Shown here piece by piece: positions 1-7,957 of a stretch of DNA of 64,000 nt. How positions within the stretch are numbered: position 1 is the first letter of the stretch; every line of letters starts with the position of its first letter. Below the pieces are notes generated by a model, which worked only from the letters and a program-made list of their open reading frames with translations, had not been told where the DNA came from and made no database searches. The stretch is from Sphingomonadales bacterium 12-68-11 (GTDB lineage: Bacteria > Pseudomonadota > Alphaproteobacteria > Sphingomonadales > Sphingomonadaceae): NCBI GenBank assembly GCA_002279825.1, contig NCCV01000004.1, positions 1 to 64,000 of the forward strand, written 5' to 3'. The position numbers were made by a program, and so were the translations under genes.

Positions 1-1
1 C

Positions 2-106
2 GAACTTTCGGTTGTCGCGAGCCCGACGCCTGCCTTGCAGTTCTCCGGTGGTGTCAGCTACGCCAAGAGCCGGGTGAAGGGGGATTATTTCAACTTTGAG
101 CCATAA
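2..106 (+). pseudogene. Fragment of a TonB-dependent receptor barrel (34 codons)
   Basis: Read in frame 2, the first 34 codons give a beta-strand-like segment ending GVSYAKSRVKGDYFNFEP, which resembles an internal strand of sphingomonad TonB-dependent receptor barrels. The reading frame then stops at TAA (104-106), inside sequence that belongs to tolA in another frame. A receptor barrel does not normally stop at such a point, so the gene looks cut off by the join to tolA. The 5' part lies outside the window. Identification rests on style of sequence only, with no catalytic motif, so it is tentative. Confidence 0.4.
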
Positions 107-384
107 GCCGCCAACTCAAGCCGCATTGGAGCGCGCCGCAGGGCGTCGATGCCGAGCGGTTGGTCACCGTGCTGCGCTGGGAGCTCAATGCCGACGGCAC
201 GCTCAACGGACGGCCGGTCGTGGTGAGCCAGTCGGGGATCAACGATTCGAACCGACCGCAGGCCCAGCTCCACGCAGAGCGCGCGATCCGCGCAGTCCAG
301 CTCGCGGCGCCGTTCCGCCTGCCCGAACAGTACTACGACAGATGGAGGCGCATCGGCAGCTTCCGGTTTGACAGGAGCATCTAG
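100..384 (+). pseudogene. tolA: TolA, C-terminal part only (5' end missing)
   Basis: From base 100 the frame reads AISRQLKPHWSAPQGVDAER and later RPQAQLHAERAIRAVQLAAP, the pattern of the C-terminal domain of alphaproteobacterial TolA, which in the Tol-Pal system spans the periplasm and contacts Pal and TolB. A TGA at 97-99 precedes it in frame, and the N-terminal anchor and helical domain are absent from the window; the bases before it read as a different protein. The stop (382-384) is 2 bases before tolB, as expected for tolQRAB-pal order. Either the gene is truly truncated or the sequence is joined wrongly near bases 92-103. Confidence 0.65.
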
Positions 385-386
385 AG

Positions 387-1778
387 ATGTCCGTCCGCAA
401 TCTCGTGTTCGCCGCCGGGCTCGCGCTGGGCGCTGTGCCGGCCTGGGCACAAGACGCGGCCCCGCCCTCGGCGGCGGTGCCCGCGATCGCCGTGCCGCAG
501 GTCGAGGACGAGGGGCTCAGCGGCTCGGTCACCGACGACAGCGCCTGGCGGGATCTCGGCGTCGCCATTCCCGCTTTCGCCACCAACCGCGACCAGCCGA
601 CACCGGCCAACGCGCAGGGCACCGGCGCGCTGGGGGTCGAGCTCGGCCGGGTGATCTTCAACGATCTGCGCAACAACGGCCTGTTCCGCCCGGCGGGGCC
701 GGACGCGCTGCCGCGTCCGGGTTACGCCCAGATCACCGCGCCCTCGTGGAGCACCTGGCAGGGTCGCTCGGCCGAGATGCTGGTGCACGGCTACGTCCGC
801 GCCGAGAGCGATGGGCGGCTCACGGTCGGCTGTTACCTTTACGATGTCGCGCTCCAGCAGCAACTGGTGCGCGAAGGCTGGGTAGTGCCCGCTGCCGAGT
901 GGCGCCGCGCCGCGCACAAGTGCGCCGACCTCGTCTACTCGCGGCTTTCGGGCGAGAGCCCGTTCTTCGACAGCCGCATCGCTTACATCGCCGAGACTGG
1001 GCCCAAGGACAAACGGGTCAAACGGCTGGCGATCATGGATTCGGACGGCGCCAATCACCGCTTCATCACCAACGGCCAGTCGACCGCGCTGACCCCGCGC
1101 TATTCGCCCGACTATGCAAAGATCGCCTACGTCAGCTACCTCAACGGCAATGCGCGGATGTATGTCTATGATATCGGCAGCGGCAACCAGACGCTGATCA
1201 CGCAGAGCTCCAACCCCACGTTCGCGCCGCGCTGGTCGCCCGACGGGCGTTGGATCCTCTATTCGATGGCGGCGGCCGGCAATACCGACATCTACCGTGT
1301 GTCGGCGAGCGGCGGCACCCCGCAGCGGCTGACCGACGGGCCGGGGATCGACGTCGGCGGCTCGTACTCGCCCGACGGCAGTCGCATCGTGTTCGAGAGC
1401 GACCGTTCGGGCGAGCAGCAGTGCTACGTAATGGACGCCAACGGATCGAACCAGCGGCGCATCAGCCATTTCGGCGGCCGCTGTGCCACGCCCGAATGGA
1501 GCCCGCGCGGCGACCAGATCGCGTTTACGCATATCGCGGGTGATCTGCGCGTCGCGGTGATGAGCCCGGCGGGCGGCAGCCTGCGCCACCTGACCAATTC
1601 GTGGCAGGACGAAGCGCCGACCTGGGCCCCCAACGGCCGCATCGTGCAGTTCTTCCGCACCGCGCGCGGATCGGGCGAAAGCTCGATCTGGCAAGTCGAT
1701 CTGACAGGCCGCAACGAGCGCCGGCTGGCGACCCCGGTGGGCGCTTCGGACCCCGCCTGGGGTCCGGTGCTGCCGTGA
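387..1778 (+). CDS. tolB: Tol-Pal system protein TolB
   Basis: Periplasmic component of the Tol-Pal envelope complex, which couples inner-membrane energy to outer-membrane invagination at division. The 463-residue product has an N-terminal signal peptide ending near AWAQ, an N-terminal TolB domain, then a beta-propeller with repeated SPDG-type blades (SPDGRWILYS, SPDGSRIVFESDRSG, SPRGDQIAFTH). Length is normal for the family. ATG at 387 follows an AGGAG-like site (373-377). It sits between the tolA remnant and pal, 60 bases upstream of the latter, in the standard operon order. Confidence 0.95.
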   Translation: MSVRNLVFAAGLALGAVPAWAQDAAPPSAAVPAIAVPQVEDEGLSGSVTDDSAWRDLGVAIPAFATNRDQPTPANAQGTGALGVELGRVIFNDLRNNGLFRPAGPDALPRPGYAQITAPSWSTWQGRSAEMLVHGYVRAESDGRLTVGCYLYDVALQQQLVREGWVVPAAEWRRAAHKCADLVYSRLSGESPFFDSRIAYIAETGPKDKRVKRLAIMDSDGANHRFITNGQSTALTPRYSPDYAKIAYVSYLNGNARMYVYDIGSGNQTLITQSSNPTFAPRWSPDGRWILYSMAAAGNTDIYRVSASGGTPQRLTDGPGIDVGGSYSPDGSRIVFESDRSGEQQCYVMDANGSNQRRISHFGGRCATPEWSPRGDQIAFTHIAGDLRVAVMSPAGGSLRHLTNSWQDEAPTWAPNGRIVQFFRTARGSGESSIWQVDLTGRNERRLATPVGASDPAWGPVLP

Positions 1779-1838
1779 CCGGATTGAAGCGAGCGAGTTA
1801 AGGGACGCGAGACCGCAAGAAGCAGAAGGAGCAAGACT

Positions 1839-2360
1839 ATGCGTAAGACAGCCCTCGTGATGACTGCCGTCGGTGCACTGGCGCTAGCGGCCTGCGCGAA
1901 GAAGGCGCCCACAGAACTGCCGCCCGCCCCGCAGGCGACCACCCCGGTCACCACCAGCGGCCCGATGCCGACGCCGGCGCCGACCGGTGCGGTTCCCGGC
2001 ACCCAGTCGCACTTCGCGCAGGCGATGGCCGGCCGCGACACGATCTATTTCGACACCGACCAGTTCAACATCGATTCGCAGGACCAGGCCGCGCTCCAGG
2101 GCCAGGCGCAGTACCTCCAGCAGTACCCGAACGCCCGCGCCACAATCGAAGGCCACGCCGACGAGCGCGGCACGCGCGAATACAACCTCGCGCTGGGCGA
2201 ACGGCGCGCCAACTCTGCCAAGAACTACCTCGTCAGCCTGGGCATCGGTGCCGAGCGCCTGACCACGGTCAGCTATGGCAAGGAACGCCCGGTCGCGCTC
2301 GGCTCGAACGAACAGGCGTGGTCGCGCAACCGGCGCGCGGTCACGGTGCTGCTGAACTGA
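1839..2360 (+). CDS. pal: Peptidoglycan-associated lipoprotein Pal
   Basis: Outer-membrane lipoprotein that binds peptidoglycan through an OmpA-like domain and partners TolB/TolA. The 173-residue product has a lipobox LALAAC with the lipidated cysteine at residue 19, a proline/threonine-rich spacer, and a C-terminal OmpA domain with ATIEGHADERGTREYNLALG followed by the RR(A)NS...NRRAV pattern typical of Pal. A purine-rich site (AGAAGGAG, 1824-1831) precedes the ATG. It is the last gene of the tol-pal group here. Confidence 0.95.
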   Translation: MRKTALVMTAVGALALAACAKKAPTELPPAPQATTPVTTSGPMPTPAPTGAVPGTQSHFAQAMAGRDTIYFDTDQFNIDSQDQAALQGQAQYLQQYPNARATIEGHADERGTREYNLALGERRANSAKNYLVSLGIGAERLTTVSYGKERPVALGSNEQAWSRNRRAVTVLLN

Positions 2361-2368
2361 TTATCGGT

Positions 2369-2527
2369 TTAGGAAGCCGGCAGCGCGATATCGAAGGTCG
2401 GCGCGGCGAGTTCGCTCGTCGCGCCGATCGTGGTTTCGGGGCCCGCCGGCAGGTGCGGCGCAGTGAGCGCGAGAGCGGCCATCGCGAAGACTGAGAAGGC
2501 GGCGGAAACGGCGAGCTGCTTGGACAT
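2369..2527 (-). CDS. Small hypothetical membrane or exported peptide, 52 aa
   Basis: A short reverse-strand gene starting at ATG 2527 encodes MSKQLAVSAAFSVFAMAALA at its N terminus, a clear hydrophobic signal or single transmembrane segment, followed by a 30-residue tail rich in proline and alanine that ends at TAA 2369. It lies tail to tail with pal, with 8 bases between the stops. No catalytic or binding motif is visible. It was chosen over a longer reverse frame (up to 2598) because only this frame gives a signal-like N terminus and balanced composition. Confidence 0.5.
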   Translation of the reverse strand: MSKQLAVSAAFSVFAMAALALTAPHLPAGPETTIGATSELAAPTFDIALPAS

Positions 2528-2663
2528 GACGCCGCGCCTAGCGACCTTTTGTGCAACGCAGCATTAACGAGCGCGAAAAAAGCGCGGCCGGTCCGCAAGC
2601 GGTTCCCGCCGGGCGCAGCAGCGCCTATAGCAGTCGGCCAATGCGCCCTATCACCCCGCCCCG

Positions 2664-3200
2664 ATGAACCGACCCCGCCGCTCGATGGACTGGGGCTTCC
2701 CGCGCTGGCGCGGCTACGGCAGCTCGCGCGAAGCCACCCAGGTGCGCCTGTGCGACCGGCACGGCTGCGAGGAGCCGGGCAACTGCCCCGCGCCCAAGGC
2801 CCCCAACAGCCCCGAACGGTGGTATTTCTGCCAGCGCCACGCGGCCGAATACAATGCCCGGTGGGATTACTTCGAAGGGCTCGAAAAGGAAGAAGCGGAA
2901 GCGCGCGCCCATGCCGAGGAGCGCACCAACGCCGGCTACTCGCAATCCGCGCACTACGGCTGGGCGACCAGCGGCGACGGCAGCCGTACCGCCGACGAGA
3001 TGCGCGCGCTCGACCTGCTCGGGCTCGAAGCCGACGCGGACTTCGCCGCGGTCAAGAAGGCGTGGCGCGAGCGGGCCAAGGAAGTCCACCCCGACGTCAA
3101 GCCGGGCGATGCCACCGCCGCCAAGGCCTTCCACGCCTACAGCGTTGCCTACGAAGTGCTGCGCCAGGCCGAAGAACGGCGGGAGTGGCGCGGGGCCTGA
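2664..3200 (+). CDS. J-domain (DnaJ-like) protein
   Basis: A probable Hsp70 co-chaperone of 178 residues. The J domain is C-terminal (about 113-175) with the HPD signature at 142-144 and a helix III ending in YEVLRQAEERREW. The N-terminal half carries Cys30, Cys35, Cys41 and Cys56 with His33 and His59, a spacing that could bind a metal, and a charged helix around 66-88. Unlike DnaJ itself it lacks a G/F region and substrate-binding domain. This architecture is common in alphaproteobacteria as a J-domain-containing protein of unknown client. It stands alone, ending 12 bases before the stop of the convergent lipoprotein gene. Confidence 0.85.
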   Translation: MNRPRRSMDWGFPRWRGYGSSREATQVRLCDRHGCEEPGNCPAPKAPNSPERWYFCQRHAAEYNARWDYFEGLEKEEAEARAHAEERTNAGYSQSAHYGWATSGDGSRTADEMRALDLLGLEADADFAAVKKAWRERAKEVHPDVKPGDATAAKAFHAYSVAYEVLRQAEERREWRGA

Positions 3201-3212
3201 GCCCTGGCGGCC

Positions 3213-3479
3213 CTACTGAGGCGTCGAATCGAGCTCGTCGGCCTCGTCTTCGAGCGTGTCCTTGATCTCTTCGCCCTCGGCGCGCAGCGCATCGGCCTGG
3301 GATTCGGCCGCGGCTTCGTTCGGACCGCCGGCTTCCTGCGCTTCGACCAGGTCGGCTTCCGCCTCGTAGGATTCGTCGATCGCCTCGGCGGTCTGTTCGA
3401 CTTCGTTCTCGGCCGCGCTGTCGCAGCCGGCGAGGGCGAGGCCCAGAATGGCGGTGGCGGTAATGGCGAGCTTGTTCAT
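3213..3479 (-). CDS. Small acidic lipoprotein, 88 aa
   Basis: An 88-residue protein with a lipoprotein signal, LALAGC, placing the lipidated cysteine at residue 19. The mature part is very acidic and rich in Glu, Ala and Asp (AESQADALRAEGEEIKDTLE), likely helical. The start at ATG 3479 was preferred because a longer frame running upstream to 4478 is only a shadow of the neighbouring PLP enzyme. Function is unknown; similar short Glu/Ala-rich lipoproteins are frequent in sphingomonads. It lies 62 bases downstream of the PLP-enzyme gene on the same strand. Confidence 0.75.
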   Translation of the reverse strand: MNKLAITATAILGLALAGCDSAAENEVEQTAEAIDESYEAEADLVEAQEAGGPNEAAAESQADALRAEGEEIKDTLEDEADELDSTPQ

Positions 3480-3541
3480 GCCTCTTCCCCTCTTGTCGTG
3501 ATGGTCGGCAACAAAACTCAGGCCAGGGCGAGGCGGTTCCG

Positions 3542-4852
3542 CTAAACTTGCGCCAGCGCCTGCGCGAAGTCGGCGATCAGGTCGTCGGCGTGCTCGATGC
3601 CGATGCTGATCCGTACCAGGTTGTCGGTGATGCCCAGCATGGCCTTGCGTTCGGGGGGCACCGACAGGTGAGTCATCGCCGCCGGGTGGCTGGCGAGCGT
3701 CTCGGTGCCGCCGAGGCTGACCGCCAGCTTTGCGATGCGTAAGCCGTCGAGGAAGCGGAACGCCTCTGCCTCCCCGCCCGCGATGAACAGGCTGAAGGTG
3801 CTGCCCGGCCCGGTGCAGTGGCGCTGGTAGATGTCCTGCTGGCGCGCGTCCTTGATCAGGCCGAGGAACCCGATCCCTTCGACTTTGGGGTGATCCTTGA
3901 GGAAGTCGCACACCTTGATGGCGTTCTCGGTCGCGCGCTGCATGCGGATCTCGAGCGTTTCGAGGCTGCGCAGCAGCATCCACGAGGTATAGGGATCGCA
4001 GATCCCGCCCATCGTGTTGCGCAAGCTCCGCACCGGATCCATCCACCGCTTCGCGCCAGACACGCCGCCGGCCACCAGGTCCGAATGGCCGCCGGCGTAC
4101 TTGGTCAGCGAATAGACCACCACGTCCGCGCCGTGATCGAGCGGGCGCTGCCACAGCGGGCCCAGGAACGTGTTGTCGATCGCGATCGGCGTCACCGCGG
4201 GATCGAGCGCGGCATCGCGCGCGGCGCACACCGCCTCGACATCGACCAGCGCGTTGGTCGGGTTGGCCGGGCTTTCGAGGTAGATCATCGCCACTTTGCC
4301 GCCGCTCTCGGCCGCCATGGCCTTGGCCTTCACCAGCACCGCGTCGATCTCCGCGCGCGTCGCCCCGGCGGGGAAATCGACGTAGCGCACGCCGTACTTG
4401 CCGAGGACTTTGCCCACGAACCCCTCGCTCGCTGCGTAGAGCGGGCCCGAATGGACGATCACGTCGCCGCTCGCGCAATAGGCCATCATCAGCACGCAGA
4501 TCGCGGTCATCCCGCTTGAGAACACCAGCGCGTCCTCGGCCCCGTCCCAGATGCCGAGTCGGTCCTCGAGGATCTCCTGGTTGGGCCCGTTGAAGCGCGA
4601 ATAGACGAGGCCTTCGGCGCCGCCCGCGCGCTGGCCCGTGATCCCTTCGAAGTGCCGCTTGCCCGCCTCCGCGCTCGGGAACACGAACGTGCTGGTGAGG
4701 AAGATCGGCGGCTTGAGCGCGCCTTCGCTGAGCACCGGATCGTAGCCGTAGCCCATCATGTGCGTGGCCGGGCTCAACGTGTGCCCGGCGATGCGCGTCA
4801 GGTCGGGCTTGGGCTTGCGGCGCGGGGTGCGGTGGTCGATCGGATCGGACAT
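3542..4852 (-). CDS. PLP-dependent trans-sulfuration enzyme (cystathionine gamma-synthase / methionine gamma-lyase family)
   Basis: A 436-residue member of the Cys/Met metabolism PLP-enzyme family, acting in the cytosol on homocysteine, cystathionine or methionine. The fold is shown by SRFNGPNQEILEDRL, SSGMTAI (cofactor phosphate region), the AIDNT aspartate at 226 that pairs with the pyridine nitrogen, and SLTKYAGGHSD with the Schiff-base lysine at 251. The C-terminal SLGGTETL segment is also typical. ATG 4852 gives the usual start; an in-frame ATG at 4906 would add 18 residues not seen in the family. Which of gamma-synthase, gamma-lyase or methionine lyase it is cannot be told from sequence alone. 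No methionine-biosynthesis neighbours are present. Confidence 0.85.
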   Translation of the reverse strand: MSDPIDHRTPRRKPKPDLTRIAGHTLSPATHMMGYGYDPVLSEGALKPPIFLTSTFVFPSAEAGKRHFEGITGQRAGGAEGLVYSRFNGPNQEILEDRLGIWDGAEDALVFSSGMTAICVLMMAYCASGDVIVHSGPLYAASEGFVGKVLGKYGVRYVDFPAGATRAEIDAVLVKAKAMAAESGGKVAMIYLESPANPTNALVDVEAVCAARDAALDPAVTPIAIDNTFLGPLWQRPLDHGADVVVYSLTKYAGGHSDLVAGGVSGAKRWMDPVRSLRNTMGGICDPYTSWMLLRSLETLEIRMQRATENAIKVCDFLKDHPKVEGIGFLGLIKDARQQDIYQRHCTGPGSTFSLFIAGGEAEAFRFLDGLRIAKLAVSLGGTETLASHPAAMTHLSVPPERKAMLGITDNLVRISIGIEHADDLIADFAQALAQV

Positions 4853-4960
4853 GGTTGCCAGTGTAACCGCAAGCCGTGACGAGGCAAAGTCAGGGCGCGA
4901 GTGCATGTCTCGGGACCACGGGGACGACTGGCGAAGTGCCGGGATAGCTCGCTGGAATAG

Positions 4961-5056
4961 CCTCCCTTAAGAACAGTTCGCGAAGGCAAGAACTCGTGGT
5001 AAACGAGTCGCTGAAAGAATGCTTCCATTTTGAGTGGTAATACATCTTAAGGGAGG
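4961..5056 (+). promoter_or_regulatory. 11-bp inverted repeat that includes the nuclease ribosome-binding site
   Basis: CCTCCCTTAAG at 4961-4971 is the exact reverse complement of CTTAAGGGAGG at 5046-5056, and the second arm contains the Shine-Dalgarno GGGAGG of the TTG-started nuclease at 5062. Between the arms sits a second perfect hairpin, ACTCGT/ACGAGT (4992-4997 and 5003-5008, 5-base loop). If transcription begins upstream of 4961, the leader could fold so that the ribosome site is hidden. That is inference; the symmetry is directly visible. Confidence 0.55.
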
Positions 5057-5061
5057 TCAAC

Positions 5062-5808
5062 TTGAACGATCCGTTTCAAATACAACGTGAATTGCGTTAT
5101 GGCGCGCCAGTCTGCGACCAAATTATGACAGGCCGGTATTTTAGCATCGGCTATTCATGGTATTTTCGTCAAGCCAAGTGGGCGCTCGAAATCGTGAGGC
5201 GGGATCGAGACTTGGTGAACGATGGCGAAGCAATTCAGCGACTTGACAATTTTCGCGCCGACACGCGAGTGCCGGCAAGGTTCCGAGCCAGTCTTAACGC
5301 CTATAAAGGCAGCGGCTATGATCGCGGGCATTTGGCTGCGAGCGCGAACCACGATCTCATATTGATACAAAACAGTGAAACCTTCCTGCTTTCGAACATG
5401 TCTCCGCAACATGAGGATCTCAATCGACGCAAATGGCGCGAGTTGGAAGAGGCCACCAGGGAACTGGATGCAAGGCCCGATATCTACGAAGTCTACGTGC
5501 TGACTTGCCCCATATTTTACTTCGAGAGAGCCATCGAAGTGATCGGCAAAGATCATGAAGAGTATGGCATCAGCATCCCTGTTCCGCACGCTTTCGTGAA
5601 AAGCGTGCTGGCGGAGGACGACAAGGGAAGGCTGAGTCTCTGGACCTTTCTCATGAGCAATGAGGCGCAGACGGGCCAATTGAGCGATTATCTGGTTAAA
5701 ACATATGATGCCGAGCAACTTGTCGGTGGGCGGTTCTGGGATCGTATTGCGGGTGGCGACCTCCACGAGGACAAAGGAAACATAAGGCCGATGTGGACCG
5801 CCGCGTAG
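5062..5808 (+). CDS. DNA/RNA non-specific endonuclease (DRGH family)
   Basis: A 248-residue nuclease of the Serratia nuclease/NUC1 family, which cuts DNA and RNA with a Mg2+ ion. The signature DRGH is at 87-90 (His90 general base) and the metal-ligand asparagine lies at 121 in HEDLNRRKW; SNMSPQHEDLN matches the family's downstream motif. No signal peptide is visible, so it may act in the cytosol or leave by another route. The start is TTG at 5062 behind a strong GGGAGG. Base composition (about 53% G+C in a counted stretch) is well below its neighbours, which suggests acquisition by transfer. No adjacent inhibitor gene is seen. Confidence 0.85.
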   Translation: MNDPFQIQRELRYGAPVCDQIMTGRYFSIGYSWYFRQAKWALEIVRRDRDLVNDGEAIQRLDNFRADTRVPARFRASLNAYKGSGYDRGHLAASANHDLILIQNSETFLLSNMSPQHEDLNRRKWRELEEATRELDARPDIYEVYVLTCPIFYFERAIEVIGKDHEEYGISIPVPHAFVKSVLAEDDKGRLSLWTFLMSNEAQTGQLSDYLVKTYDAEQLVGGRFWDRIAGGDLHEDKGNIRPMWTAA

Positions 5809-5844
5809 GGAGTTCTGTGCTTAGTGGGCGGCTGTCCGCTGCTT

Positions 5845-7251
5845 TCAGCCGGCGGCAGCCGCCACCGACCAAACCACGCCGATGATCAAAACGATCCCGG
5901 CGAGATCGAGCAGCAAGCCCGCCTTGAGCACCTTCGGCAGCGCGACGTGACGCGTCGCCCAGGCGATCGCGTTCGGGCCGGTGCCCGAGGGCAGCATGAA
6001 GCCCCAACTCGCGGCGAACGCGGCGGGCAGCGCGAGCAGGATCGGATCGGCGCCCAAGGCGGCGGCGAGGGCGGCCACCACCGGCATGATCGCGCTGGCG
6101 GCGGCGATGTTGCTCGCAAACTCGGTGATTACCACCACCAGCGCCACCACCAGCACTGCCAAGACGACCAGCGGCAGCCAGCCGAGCGGCAGCAGCGCAT
6201 CGCCGAGCCAACTCGCCAGGCCGGATTCGCTCATTCCCATCGCCAGCGCGAGGCCCCCGCCGAACATCAGGATCACGTCCCACGGCGCGCGGTTGGCCTC
6301 GGGCCAGGTCAACATCCGCCGGCCGGTGCCGTCGGGCAGCAGGAACAGCATGAGCCCCGCGACCGCCGCCACCGACCCGTCGGTGATGCCGCCCTCCGGC
6401 AGGACCTCCTGCAGCAGGGGCAGCGAGACCCAGGCCAGCACGGTCAACGCGAACAGCGCGGCGAGGCGCTTTTCCGGCGTGGTCCAGGCCGCCGAATGCT
6501 CGATCGCAAGGCGCGCGGCGGCGGGATCGAACGGATCGTCGTGCACGCGCTGGACGCGGGCGATGATCAGCGCTGCCAGCGGCACGCTCAGGATCACTAT
6601 CGGCAGGCCGTAGAGGCTCCATTCGAGGAAGCTGATCTGCACGCCGAGCGACCGTTCGAGTAGCGCGGCGGCAATCGCGTTGGTCGGGGTGCCGACGATC
6701 GTCCCGAACCCGCCGAGCGTGGCCGCGAATGCCACCCCCATCGGCAGCGCGCCGGCCATGCCGCCGGTCTCGCCGTCCTTGACCCCGCCGGCGGCGAGAA
6801 TGGCGAGGGCCATCGGCATCATGATGAAGGCGGTGGCGGTGTTGGAGATCACGGTCGAGATCGTGGCTGTCGCGATCATCACCGCCAGCAGCAATTGCCA
6901 GCAACTGGCATTGGCCCGGCGCATGATCGCGAGTGCGAGCCGGCGGTGGAGCCCGGTTCGTTCGATCGCCAGCGCCAGGAAAGCGCCGCCGACGAACAGG
7001 AACATGATCGGCGAATAGTAAGCGGCGGCGGCGGCGTTGGCATCGGCCACGCCGAGCAGCGGCAGGACGATGAAGGGCAGCAGCGCGGTCGCCGACAGCG
7101 GGATCGCTTCGGTCATCCACCAGGCGGCCATCCACACCAACAGCCCGGCAACCGACCACGCCTCGCGCGGCATCCCGGCGGGGGCGGGCAGGACGAGCGT
7201 GAGCGTGAAGGCGGCGAGGCCGACGACGAAACCGATGCGCGCTGCGGTCAC
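5845..7251 (-). CDS. DASS (SLC13) family sodium:anion symporter
   Basis: A 468-residue polytopic inner-membrane protein of the divalent anion:sodium symporter family, which imports dicarboxylates, sulfate or citrate with sodium. About a dozen hydrophobic segments are visible, with SNTATAFIMMPMA and SNIAAASAIMPVVAA as the two SNT-type signature repeats that form the substrate and sodium site. Length fits the family. The start is GTG 7251 behind a GGGGGAGGG purine run; the stop is at 5845, 36 bases from the convergent nuclease. Substrate cannot be assigned from context. Confidence 0.85.
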   Translation of the reverse strand: MTAARIGFVVGLAAFTLTLVLPAPAGMPREAWSVAGLLVWMAAWWMTEAIPLSATALLPFIVLPLLGVADANAAAAAYYSPIMFLFVGGAFLALAIERTGLHRRLALAIMRRANASCWQLLLAVMIATATISTVISNTATAFIMMPMALAILAAGGVKDGETGGMAGALPMGVAFAATLGGFGTIVGTPTNAIAAALLERSLGVQISFLEWSLYGLPIVILSVPLAALIIARVQRVHDDPFDPAAARLAIEHSAAWTTPEKRLAALFALTVLAWVSLPLLQEVLPEGGITDGSVAAVAGLMLFLLPDGTGRRMLTWPEANRAPWDVILMFGGGLALAMGMSESGLASWLGDALLPLGWLPLVVLAVLVVALVVVITEFASNIAAASAIMPVVAALAAALGADPILLALPAAFAASWGFMLPSGTGPNAIAWATRHVALPKVLKAGLLLDLAGIVLIIGVVWSVAAAAG

Positions 7252-7268
7252 TTGCCCTCCCCCTCACA

Positions 7269-7364
7269 CCCCTGCGCAGGCAGGGGCCAATCCGCCCTCG
7301 CGCAGGAGAGCAGAGGGGGGCGCGTGGACGCAACCGTTATCTGGGCCCCTGCCGGCGCGGGGGC
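7269..7364. repeat. Pair of GC-rich hairpin repeats (REP-like)
   Basis: CCCCTGC/GCAGGGG (7269-7275 and 7280-7286, 4-base loop) and a second hairpin GCCCCTGC/GCGGGGGC (7345-7352 and 7357-7364, one G-T pair) bracket the gap between the transporter and the lipoprotein gene. Such CCCCTGC-GCAGGGG units are familiar intergenic repeats in sphingomonad genomes; here two copies face each other. They may also end transcription from the lipoprotein gene. Confidence 0.5.
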
Positions 7365-7370
7365 GACGGG

Positions 7371-7916
7371 CTAGGAGACGTCGTGCAGGTCGACCTGCTG
7401 CATGTGCCAGCGCAACTGGTCGGCCGTCGCGCCGTCGACGTCGTTGACGCGCTTGAGCACGACCGTGCCCTCGAGGCGGTAGGGCGTGCCGCTCGCCTGC
7501 TTGCCGACGATGGTCGCGGGCACTTCGTAGTAGAGCGAACCGGCGGCGCCCTCGGACACGCCTTCGGGCACCGATACGGTGATCGTCTTGAAGCGGCGCC
7601 AGTAAGCGGCGTGCTCGTCCGCGGTCATGCCGCTGCGCGCCTCGGCATCGGCGCCCCATTGGGCGAACGCGCCGTCATAGTCGCCGCGCTCCAAATCGCG
7701 CGCCCATTCGAGCAGGACGTTGCGCGCGCCTGTTTCGCCCTTCTCGGCTTCGGGCACGAGCACGGGCGCACGTGACGGATCGGGCGACGCCCCGGAGCCG
7801 GCCGCTGCCGCGACCGGCGTGGCGGTCTGCTCGGCAGGCGCATCCGACGACTCGGACGCGCAAGCCGCCAGCGACAGCACGGCGGCAGCGGCGGAGAGGC
7901 GAAGGGGTGACATCAT
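7371..7916 (-). CDS. Putative lipoprotein, 181 aa
   Basis: Starting at the double ATG (7916/7913), the protein has a lipoprotein signal with SLAAC (cysteine near residue 19), a low-complexity Ala/Pro/Ser linker, and a folded C-terminal domain of about 120 residues (LLEWARDLERGDYDGAFAQW onwards) with no motif I can name. The pattern of a short helix then a beta-rich half resembles NTF2/DUF4878-type folds but this is a guess. It lies 41 bases downstream of infC on the same strand and could share its transcript. Confidence 0.6.
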   Translation of the reverse strand: MMSPLRLSAAAAVLSLAACASESSDAPAEQTATPVAAAAGSGASPDPSRAPVLVPEAEKGETGARNVLLEWARDLERGDYDGAFAQWGADAEARSGMTADEHAAYWRRFKTITVSVPEGVSEGAAGSLYYEVPATIVGKQASGTPYRLEGTVVLKRVNDVDGATADQLRWHMQQVDLHDVS

Positions 7917-7957
7917 GATGCGCTTCCTCACGGTCTCCCGGGGAAACGCCCGAACGC

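Noticed and set aside
3213..4478. A 421-codon minus-strand frame joining the small lipoprotein with upstream sequence
   Set aside because: The upstream part is an alternative frame of the PLP enzyme; the lipobox at 3479 marks the true start.
4961..5056. The 11-bp inverted repeat as ends of an insertion sequence
   Set aside because: Only 74 bases separate the arms, there is no transposase, and no target duplication is visible.
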